Shown here one piece after another: positions 1-4,974 of a stretch of DNA of 6,923 nucleotides. Origin of the DNA: Acidobacteriota bacterium (GTDB taxonomy: Bacteria > Acidobacteriota > Polarisedimenticolia > J045). The notes below the pieces were generated by a model. It saw nothing but the letters and a program-made list of their open reading frames with translations, had not been told where the DNA came from and did not search any database. The first letter of the stretch is position 1. Each line of letters opens with the position of its first letter. The position numbers were made by a program, and so were the translations under genes. Location: NCBI GenBank assembly GCA_020350085.1, contig CP070706.1:3353094-3360016 (forward strand). The letters run 5' to 3'.

Positions 1-122
1 GCGACACGACCGTTCGGATCGTTCGAGAGCACTTCGTCGAGGACGGCGTCCGAAATCTGGTCGGCAACCTTGTCCGGGTGACCTTCGGTCACCGACTCCG
101 ACGTGAACCTGAATCTTTCCAT
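1..122 (-). CDS. metK: S-adenosylmethionine synthetase, N-terminal fragment (cut by window edge)
   Basis: MetK makes S-adenosylmethionine from methionine and ATP in the cytoplasm, supplying the main methyl donor. Reading the minus strand from the ATG at 122-120 gives MERFRFTSESVTEGHPDKVA, followed by DQISDAVLDEVLSNDPNGRV. This is the near-invariant MetK N-terminus: the FTSESVTEGHPDK segment carries the conserved ATP-binding His, here in GHPDK, and DQISDAVLD follows it. About 40 codons are present and the remaining roughly 340-350 residues usual for the family lie left of position 1. A GAGGAG ribosome-binding site (complement of 132-137) sits 9 nt before the ATG, which supports this start. The gene is divergent from the TlpA-like gene across a 210-nt gap. 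The visible part shows no anomaly. Confidence 0.96.
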   Translation of the reverse strand, partial: MERFRFTSESVTEGHPDKVADQISDAVLDEVLSNDPNGRV

Positions 123-170
123 GGCTGAGGACTCCTCGGCGAGAGCGCCAGCGGGCACGTAAAGGCAGCA

Positions 171-198
171 AGGCTACCACTATCGCTCGATCGGTCAA
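171..198 (-). promoter_or_regulatory. candidate metK promoter
   Basis: On the minus strand a good -35 box, TTGACC (complement of 193-198), is followed after 16 nt by TAGCCT (complement of 171-176), a weak -10 matching 3 of 6 consensus positions. Transcription from it would start near 164 and give a leader of about 40 nt. That is too short for the known SAM riboswitch classes, and I see no riboswitch-like fold. The call rests only on the TTGAC match and the spacing. Confidence 0.3.
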
Positions 199-228
199 CC
201 TTCTGGCGCGGATCTGATGTTCCGAAAC

Positions 229-257
229 GTGCTGCGGGCCGCGAAGCGCCCTAGAAT
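229..257 (+). promoter_or_regulatory. weak candidate promoter for the TlpA-like gene
   Basis: TAGAAT at 252-257 matches the -10 consensus at 5 of 6 positions and lies about 75 nt before the chosen start codon. The sequence 17 nt upstream, GTGCTG at 229-234, is a poor -35 box. No operator-like palindrome stands out in the rest of the 123-332 gap. Confidence 0.2.
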
Positions 258-320
258 CTCGGACCATTGCGCTGTGCGGGGGTCCGCTCCCCGATTCCTC
301 GACCAGGCCCTTTGGCCGAC

Positions 321-327
321 AAGGAGG
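321..327 (+). promoter_or_regulatory. ribosome-binding site fixing the start of the TlpA-like gene
   Basis: AAGGAGG is a near-perfect Shine-Dalgarno sequence 5 nt before the ATG at 333. It decides the start in favour of 333 over an in-frame TTG at 267. Starting at 333 also places a clean signal peptide at the N-terminus. Confidence 0.85.
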
Positions 328-332
328 CCCAG

Positions 333-1148
333 ATGACCGTCCGCTACCCGCTCGCTCTCGCCCTGCTGGCTGTTTTCGCCGGCACCACGGCCCTGGCCCA
401 GAAGCCGGCCGCCGAGGCTGAACCGGCCAAACCGGCCCCGCAGGAGGCGCCAGCCGCGCCCGCAGCGACGGACGCCAACGCCGAGAAGATCAAGCGGCTC
501 GAGGCCCGACTGGCGGAGCTCGAACGTCGGCTGGCCACGCTCGAGAGGCAGTCCGCGCGAGCCGCCGGGCCGAGCCCCGAGCAGGAGCAGGCGGCCACCG
601 GTTTGCTGAACCAGCTCCAGCAGGACATCCAGAACGGCGACTACGATGCGGCCAAGGCGAAGCTGGCCCAGCTCGGCAAGGACTACCCTGGCACGAGGGC
701 CCAGCGCCAATCTGCGCGGCTCAGCCGGGAACTCGCCGTGGTTGGCAACCCGGCCCCGGAAACGCTCGGCGTGCAGACGTGGTTTCAGGGCGAGTCGGAC
801 GTCAAGTGGGACGGCCAGGGCACCACGCTGGTCGTTTTCTGGGAAGAGTGGTGCCCGCACTGCCGGCGGGAAGTGCCGAAGGTCGAGCAGACCTACCAGC
901 GCCTGCGCGAGCAAGGTCTGCAGGTCGTTGGCCTGACGAAGCTGACCCGTGGCGTGAGCGAGGAGAAGGTCCGCTCGTTCATCGAGACCAACAAGCTGTC
1001 CTATCCGATCGCCAAGGAAAACGGCCAGATGAGCCAGGCACTCAACGTCAGCGGTATCCCCGCCGCCGCCGTGATCAAAGACGGCAAGGTGGTCTGGCGG
1101 GGACATCCCTCGCGGCTGACCGACGAGATGCTCGCTGGCTGGCTCTGA
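333..1148 (+). CDS. secreted TlpA/ResA-like thioredoxin-fold protein with N-terminal coiled coil
   Basis: This is a 271-aa exported thiol-disulfide protein, predicted to act in the periplasm. Residues 1-22 form a Sec signal peptide (hydrophobic core LALALLAVF, likely cleavage ALA|Q). An Ala/Pro/Glu-rich linker follows at about 24-48. A leucine-heptad coiled coil at about 52-73 (L56, L60, L63, L67, L70) comes next, then a helical, TPR-like stretch at about 88-135 (NGDYDAAKAKLAQL). The thioredoxin-like domain covers about 140-271. Its active site is WCPHC, with Cys174 and Cys177, and the probable cis-proline is Pro243 in SGIPAAAVI, followed by the usual IKDGKVVWRG strand-turn. The TlpA/ResA family reduces disulfides in exported proteins, for example during cytochrome c maturation. 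CPHC is the motif best known from the oxidase DsbA, so the direction of the reaction is open, and no partner gene is adjacent. The coiled coil may mediate oligomerisation (inference). The gene converges on dnaE, with the repeat element between them. Confidence 0.85.
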   Translation: MTVRYPLALALLAVFAGTTALAQKPAAEAEPAKPAPQEAPAAPAATDANAEKIKRLEARLAELERRLATLERQSARAAGPSPEQEQAATGLLNQLQQDIQNGDYDAAKAKLAQLGKDYPGTRAQRQSARLSRELAVVGNPAPETLGVQTWFQGESDVKWDGQGTTLVVFWEEWCPHCRREVPKVEQTYQRLREQGLQVVGLTKLTRGVSEEKVRSFIETNKLSYPIAKENGQMSQALNVSGIPAAAVIKDGKVVWRGHPSRLTDEMLAGWL

Positions 1149-1154
1149 TCCGGG

Positions 1155-1158
1155 CTAG
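1155..1158. repeat. CTAG, left copy of putative target-site duplication
   Basis: CTAG directly abuts the left end of the 159-bp element and is matched by CTAG at 1318-1321 on the other side. Because CTAG is its own reverse complement, sequence alone cannot separate a 4-bp duplication from an outward extension of the inverted repeat, or from a 2-bp TA duplication. Confidence 0.55.
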
Positions 1159-1177
1159 GAGCCTGCGCGGTAGAACG
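1159..1177 (+). repeat. left terminal inverted repeat of element copy 1
   Basis: GAGCCTGCGCGGTAGAACG pairs with 1299-1317. The two differences are both C versus T, so the corresponding positions in RNA would be tolerable wobble pairs. Confidence 0.85.
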
Positions 1178-1205
1178 CTCGCGGTTGCGGCAGCGTGGCT
1201 GAGGC

Positions 1206-1269
1206 CAGATTCTGTTCCGATTCTCGTCGAGTATTCCGAATACACTTCCTCGAATCCTCGCAGAATCTG
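1206..1269. repeat. inner hairpin core of element copy 1
   Basis: A perfect 9-bp inverted pair (1206-1214 and 1261-1269) encloses GATTC at 1208 and 1219, mirrored by GAATC at 1252 and 1263. The centre is GTATTC/GAATAC around position 1237. The 11-nt spacing of the GATTC motifs, about one helical turn, is kept in copy 2 (6902 and 6913). Confidence 0.75.
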
Positions 1270-1298
1270 ACTCTCATCCACTCGGCTTCGCTCGCAAT

Positions 1299-1317
1299 CG
1301 TTCTACCGCACAGACTC
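1299..1317 (-). repeat. right terminal inverted repeat of element copy 1
   Basis: Read on the minus strand it is GAGTCTGTGCGGTAGAACG, matching the left terminal repeat at 17 of 19 positions. Confidence 0.85.
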
Positions 1318-1321
1318 CTAG
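1318..1321. repeat. CTAG, right copy of putative target-site duplication (contains the dnaE stop)
   Basis: This CTAG abuts the right end of the element. Its complement supplies the TAG stop codon of dnaE (1320-1318), so the insertion lies immediately after the last codon of that gene. Confidence 0.55.
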
Positions 1322-4300
1322 GGACGACCCAGCCGGGCTCCATCGGGGCCGAGCAGCCGGCGCAGGGCGCCGAGCAGGTCTCGGCTCGCGTTCACCCCGC
1401 GTCCGCGATCTGCCTGCAGCGTCACCCGAAAATCTCCCGGGCGCACAACTTCGAAGTAAACCGGCACTGAACCGGGGCAGTCCGCCAGCAGCGCATCGAT
1501 CCGCTCGAGCTGAGACAGGCCCTGCCGCGCATCACCCTCGAGCTTGACGGTCAGCCCCTCGACGGGGCGCGTCGGCGCGTGCTCGAGGGCGACGATCTTT
1601 TCGGCCAGCAGGCGGCTATCGCCCTCGGTCGTATCGGCCCTGCCCGAAACGACGACGGCTTGCCCGTCCTCCAACGAATCGCCGATCTCGCGAAACAGCT
1701 TCGGGAACACGATGCACTCGCCGTGGCCGGTCGTGTCCTCGAGGACGAACACCGCCATCCAGTCGCCCTGACGGGTACGTCTTTTCTTGAGTGCCGTGAT
1801 CAGTCCGCCGACGACGACCTCGCCGCCCGAGTGCAGGTCAGCCACGCAGCTGGTCGTCACCTCGGCGAGTCGCTCGCGATGCTCGTCGAGCGGGTGCCCG
1901 GAGAGGTAGAAGCCGAGGGCCTCCTTCTCGCCGGAGAGCCGCTGCTCGTCGTCCCAAGCGGGCACCTCGGGCAGTGGCGGCCGTTTTGCGGGCGCTCCCG
2001 TCTGTTCGCCGAACAAAGAGACCTGTCCCGCGGCGCGATCCTCCGCGGCCCGCGCGCCGCGCTCGAGCGCGGGGTCGATCGCTGCCCACAGCGCCGCGCG
2101 GTCTCCCAGCCCGTCCAAAGCACCCGACCTGACGAGCGCCTCGAGCACGCGCCGGTTGAGAGCCTTCCGATCGACTTCGCAGGCCAGATCGTCGATCGTC
2201 TCGAAGCGTCCGAGCCGATCTCGAGCATCCAGAATCGCATCCACCGCTCCCTCCCCGATGCCCTTGACGGCGGCCAGTCCAAAACGGATCGCATCGGCTT
2301 CGACCTCGAAGTAGCGGCCGGAGCGGTTGATGTCGGGTGGGAGTATGCCGATTCCGGTTTCGCGGCAGGTGTTGACGTACTCGACGAGCTTGTCCGTATG
2401 GTCCTTTTCCGTCGTCAGCTGCGCCGCCATGAAGTGCACGCGGTAGTGAGTCTTCAGGAAAGCCGTTTGATACGCGACGAGTGCGTAGGCGGCCGAGTGC
2501 GACTTGTTGAATCCGTAGCCCGCAAAGTGGGCCATCAGGTCGAAGACCGATTGCGCGTCCGGGCGCTCGACGCCGCGCTCGGCGGCCTTGTCGATGAACA
2601 GCTGACGCTGTGCTGCCATCACGCTCTCGTCTTTCTTGGCCATCGCGCGCCGGAGAAGATCCGCATCCCCGAGCGAGTAGCCGGCCATGACGGAGGCGAT
2701 CTGCATCACCTGTTCTTGATAAACGATGACCCCGTAAGTCTCACGCAGAATCGGCTCCGTGAGCGGATGTGGATAGCTCACGCGGCCGCGGCCGTGGCGC
2801 CGCTGAATGAAATCTTCGATCATCCCCGAACGCAGTGGTCCGGGCCGATAGAGCGCGTTGAGCGCGATCAGGTCCTCGAAACGCTCCGGTTTGAGTCGGC
2901 GCAGGATGTCGCGCATGCCCGACGATTCGAACTGGAACACTCCAGCGGTGTCGCCGCGGCCGAAGAGCTCATACGTTTGCTCGTCGTCGAGCGGAAGCGT
3001 CTCGAGATCGGGACTCTGTTGCCCGCCACGGCAGATCGACGCCAGGCAGTCCTCGATCAGTGTCAGCGTCTTCAGCCCCAGAAAGTCCATCTTCAGCAGG
3101 CCGATCGCCTCGACGTCGTCCTTGGCCCACTGCGTCGTGATCTCATCGCGGTTCGACTTGAAAAGCGGTGCATACTCGACGACCGGACGCGGCGTGATCA
3201 CGACGCCGGCGGCGTGCACACTGGCGTGGCGCGACAGGCCCTCGAGGCGCAGCGCGACGTCGAGCACCTCGCGGGCCGCGGGGTCCTGCTGATACAGCTT
3301 GGCCAAAGCGGGTACCTCTTCGATCGCTTTGTCGATCTTGGCCCCGATCTCTTCCGGAATCAGCTTCGCGATCCGATCAACTTCCCCGTACGCGAGGCCC
3401 AGCACGCGACCGGCGTCACGGATCGCGGCCCGTGCAGCGAGAGTGCCGAAGGTAATGATCTGAGCCACGTTCTCGCGGCCATACTTGCGCGTCACATACT
3501 CGATGACCTCGCCGCGGCGGCGGAAGCAAAAATCGATGTCGATATCCGGCATCGTCAGCCGCTCGGGGTTCAAGAACCGCTCGAACAGCAAGTCGTACTG
3601 CAGCGGGTCGATGTCCGTGATTCCCAAGCAGTACGCCACCAGCGAGCCCGCGGCCGAGCCGCGACCTGGTCCGACGGGAATCCCCTGTTCGCGGGCGTAG
3701 CGGATGAAATCGGCCGTGATCAAGAAATAGCCGGGGAATCGCATCGCGATGATCGTGTCGAGCTCTCGGGCCAGTCGTTGCTCGTACTCGTCGAGTGGAT
3801 GCCGCAGCAGTCCTTCGGCCGCCAGCCGCTCCCAGGTCGACCGGCGCCTGGCGAAGCCCTCGTGCGCGGCCTGCTGCAGTGCGGAATCGAGCGTCTCGCC
3901 CGGTGCCACCGGAAACTCAGGCAAGTGATGGCTGTCGAAATCGAGCGACACGTTGCAGCGCTCGGCGATGCGGATCGTGTTCTCCAGCGCTTCCGGCAGG
4001 TGGGTAAAACGCGCCAGCATCTCCTCCGCCGACTTGAAGTAATGCTCGCTGGCGTAGCGCATCCGAGACGCTTCGTCTCTCTTCTTGCCCGTACCGATGC
4101 AGATCAGCACGTCGTGGGCGGCGTGGTCGCTCTGCATGAGAAAGTGCACGTCATTGGTCGCGATCAGCGGGATGGACGACTGCTCATGCAGCCTCTGGAT
4201 ACCCTCGTTGACGCGGCGTTGAGCGTCCAAACCGTGGTCCTGAAGCTCTAGAAACACATTGTCTTCACCGAAGATGTCGATGTATTCGTCGAGCAGCCGG

Positions 4301-4782
4301 CGGGCCGTTTCGAAGTCGCCGCGCTGGAGACTGACCGGAATCTCGGCCGAGAGACATCCCGAGGTGGCGATCAGGCCGCTCCCGTGGCTGCGAAGCAGCT
4401 GCTTGTCGATACGGGGCTGATAGTAAAAACCCTCCAGGTAGCCGTAGCTGACGAGCTTGATGAGGTTGCGAAACCCCTCGTCCGTCTCGGCGATGAGCAG
4501 CATGTGGTAGTAGGGCTTTCCACGGCTGGCGATCGTCGTCGACTTGTCGAACCGACTTCCCGGCGCAAGATAGACTTCGCAACCGATGATCGGCTTGATG
4601 CCGGCGTTCGTGGCGGCTCTGTAAAACGGCACGACACCGAAAAGATTGCCGTGATCGGTCATCGCCACCGCGGGCATATCGAGCTCTTTGGCTCGGCGAA
4701 TCAGATCGCGGATCCGCTGACCGCCGTCGAGCAGGCTGAATTCCGTATGGTTATGCAAGTGGACGAACGCAGGCACCGACAC
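1318..4782 (-). CDS. dnaE: DNA polymerase III alpha subunit (replicative polymerase), complete
   Basis: This 1154-aa protein is the catalytic subunit of the replicative polymerase; E. coli DnaE has 1160 aa. The PHP domain (about 1-270) keeps all nine metal-ligand positions known from Mycobacterium DnaE1: H10, H12, D19, H44, E69, H93, C143, D211 and H213. The polymerase core has GPGRGSAAGSLVAY near 370 and the catalytic aspartates D415 and D417 in MPDIDIDF. D566 in LLKMDFLG is the third (E. coli D401, D403, D555). A helix-hairpin-helix (KGIGEGAVDAIL) lies near 835, and a beta-clamp motif QVSLF at 920-924, the same numbering as E. coli QADMF. An OB-fold covers about 985-1060, and a short tail follows. 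The start is GTG (4782-4780), preceded by GAGG 5 nt upstream, and MSVPAFVHLHNHTEFSLLDG is the expected N-terminus. The stop is TAG inside the CTAG bordering the repeat element. There is no intein or frameshift. Confidence 0.98.
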   Translation of the reverse strand: MSVPAFVHLHNHTEFSLLDGGQRIRDLIRRAKELDMPAVAMTDHGNLFGVVPFYRAATNAGIKPIIGCEVYLAPGSRFDKSTTIASRGKPYYHMLLIAETDEGFRNLIKLVSYGYLEGFYYQPRIDKQLLRSHGSGLIATSGCLSAEIPVSLQRGDFETARRLLDEYIDIFGEDNVFLELQDHGLDAQRRVNEGIQRLHEQSSIPLIATNDVHFLMQSDHAAHDVLICIGTGKKRDEASRMRYASEHYFKSAEEMLARFTHLPEALENTIRIAERCNVSLDFDSHHLPEFPVAPGETLDSALQQAAHEGFARRRSTWERLAAEGLLRHPLDEYEQRLARELDTIIAMRFPGYFLITADFIRYAREQGIPVGPGRGSAAGSLVAYCLGITDIDPLQYDLLFERFLNPERLTMPDIDIDFCFRRRGEVIEYVTRKYGRENVAQIITFGTLAARAAIRDAGRVLGLAYGEVDRIAKLIPEEIGAKIDKAIEEVPALAKLYQQDPAAREVLDVALRLEGLSRHASVHAAGVVITPRPVVEYAPLFKSNRDEITTQWAKDDVEAIGLLKMDFLGLKTLTLIEDCLASICRGGQQSPDLETLPLDDEQTYELFGRGDTAGVFQFESSGMRDILRRLKPERFEDLIALNALYRPGPLRSGMIEDFIQRRHGRGRVSYPHPLTEPILRETYGVIVYQEQVMQIASVMAGYSLGDADLLRRAMAKKDESVMAAQRQLFIDKAAERGVERPDAQSVFDLMAHFAGYGFNKSHSAAYALVAYQTAFLKTHYRVHFMAAQLTTEKDHTDKLVEYVNTCRETGIGILPPDINRSGRYFEVEADAIRFGLAAVKGIGEGAVDAILDARDRLGRFETIDDLACEVDRKALNRRVLEALVRSGALDGLGDRAALWAAIDPALERGARAAEDRAAGQVSLFGEQTGAPAKRPPLPEVPAWDDEQRLSGEKEALGFYLSGHPLDEHRERLAEVTTSCVADLHSGGEVVVGGLITALKKRRTRQGDWMAVFVLEDTTGHGECIVFPKLFREIGDSLEDGQAVVVSGRADTTEGDSRLLAEKIVALEHAPTRPVEGLTVKLEGDARQGLSQLERIDALLADCPGSVPVYFEVVRPGDFRVTLQADRGRGVNASRDLLGALRRLLGPDGARLGRP

Positions 4783-4812
4783 GAGGACCTCGCCGCGGCT
4801 GTTGGGGCAGCG

Positions 4813-4821
4813 AGTGTATCA
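4813..4821 (-). promoter_or_regulatory. candidate extended -10 promoter of dnaE
   Basis: The minus strand reads TGATACACT (complement of 4813-4821), a TGn extended -10 with hexamer TACACT (4 of 6). The -35 region 17 nt upstream (TCGGTG) is poor, which is acceptable for an extended -10 promoter. The start would fall near 4806 and leave about 24 nt of leader containing the weak GAGG ribosome-binding site. This is inferred from sequence only. Confidence 0.35.
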
Positions 4822-4902
4822 GCAACCGGCGTGGTCACCGAGCCTCCACGCGATCTCGCTGTGATGCAGGGAGATTGCGGCACTTTGACGCGACGCTCCA
4901 TC

Positions 4903-4931
4903 GTGGAAGGCTCGTCTTCGGCCGCTACAAT
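4903..4931 (+). promoter_or_regulatory. candidate promoter of the sulfatase-like gene
   Basis: TACAAT at 4926-4931 matches the -10 consensus at 5 of 6 positions. GTGGAA at 4903-4908, 17 nt upstream, is a weak -35. Transcription would start near 4938, about 37 nt before the ATG. A TTGACG at 4885-4890 is too far away to pair with this -10. Confidence 0.35.
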
Positions 4932-4963
4932 AGCCTCGATCGGTGCGGGCACCAGCAACCTTC

Positions 4964-4970
4964 GAGAGGG
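4964..4970 (+). promoter_or_regulatory. ribosome-binding site fixing the start of the sulfatase-like gene
   Basis: GAGAGGG lies 4 nt before the ATG at 4975. The same frame stays open far upstream to 4384, antisense to dnaE. This site, together with the signal peptide that begins exactly here, selects 4975 as the start. Confidence 0.75.
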
Positions 4971-4974
4971 ACTC

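Larger units (their letters stand above)
1159..1317. mobile_element. 159-bp palindromic MITE-like element, copy 1 (complete)
   Basis: This non-coding element fills the gap between the convergent TlpA-like and dnaE genes. Its ends are GAGCCTGCGCGGTAGAACG (1159-1177) and the reverse complement of GAGTCTGTGCGGTAGAACG (1299-1317), matching at 17 of 19 positions. The symmetry continues inward. GTGG[C/A]TGAG blocks flank a perfect 9-bp pair, CAGATTCTG at 1206-1214 with CAGAATCTG at 1261-1269. The centre is GTATTC-C-GAATAC at 1231-1243. All these pairs share a midpoint near 1237-1238, so the whole element is one imperfect palindrome that could form a long hairpin. CTAG lies on both sides. It has no room for a transposase and no convincing ORF. 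A second copy starts at 6859 with about 94% identity over the aligned part. Size, terminal repeats, flanking duplication and copy number fit a MITE mobilised by a transposase encoded elsewhere, comparable in form to Correia elements of Neisseria. The mobilising family is unknown. Confidence 0.8.

Noticed and set aside
123..192. SAM riboswitch upstream of metK
   Set aside because: Looked for because metK is often controlled this way. The available leader is about 40 nt if the candidate promoter is right, and I see no aptamer-like set of stems or conserved purine-rich core.
267..332. N-terminal extension of the TlpA-like protein from a TTG codon
   Set aside because: It would bury the signal peptide 22 residues inside the protein and skip the strong AAGGAGG site in front of the ATG at 333.
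195..1106. 303-codon open frame on the minus strand opposite the TlpA-like gene
   Set aside because: Mirror register again, with a low-complexity product. The plus strand has a Shine-Dalgarno site, a signal peptide and a thioredoxin motif.
1159..1317. Simple rho-independent terminator or short REP hairpin
   Set aside because: No T-run follows either side, and the symmetric structure is far longer (159 bp) than a REP unit, with sharply defined CTAG-flanked ends and a second dispersed copy.
1155..1470. Short open frames overlapping the palindromic element (for example 1195-1470 plus, 1155-1343 minus)
   Set aside because: They cross the element boundary into dnaE, have no ribosome-binding site, and the element is better explained as a non-coding palindrome.
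1579..4251. 890-codon open frame on the plus strand opposite dnaE
   Set aside because: It lies in exact mirror register with dnaE codons, so it stays open simply because dnaE lacks TTA, CTA and TCA codons across that span, as expected in high-G+C DNA. The translation has no recognisable domain and no promoter or ribosome-binding site marks its start.
4384..4974. Extended N-terminus of the sulfatase-like protein reading through the dnaE 5' region
   Set aside because: This stretch is antisense to conserved PHP-domain codons of dnaE. The lipoprotein signal, ribosome-binding site and -10 box all point to a start at 4975.
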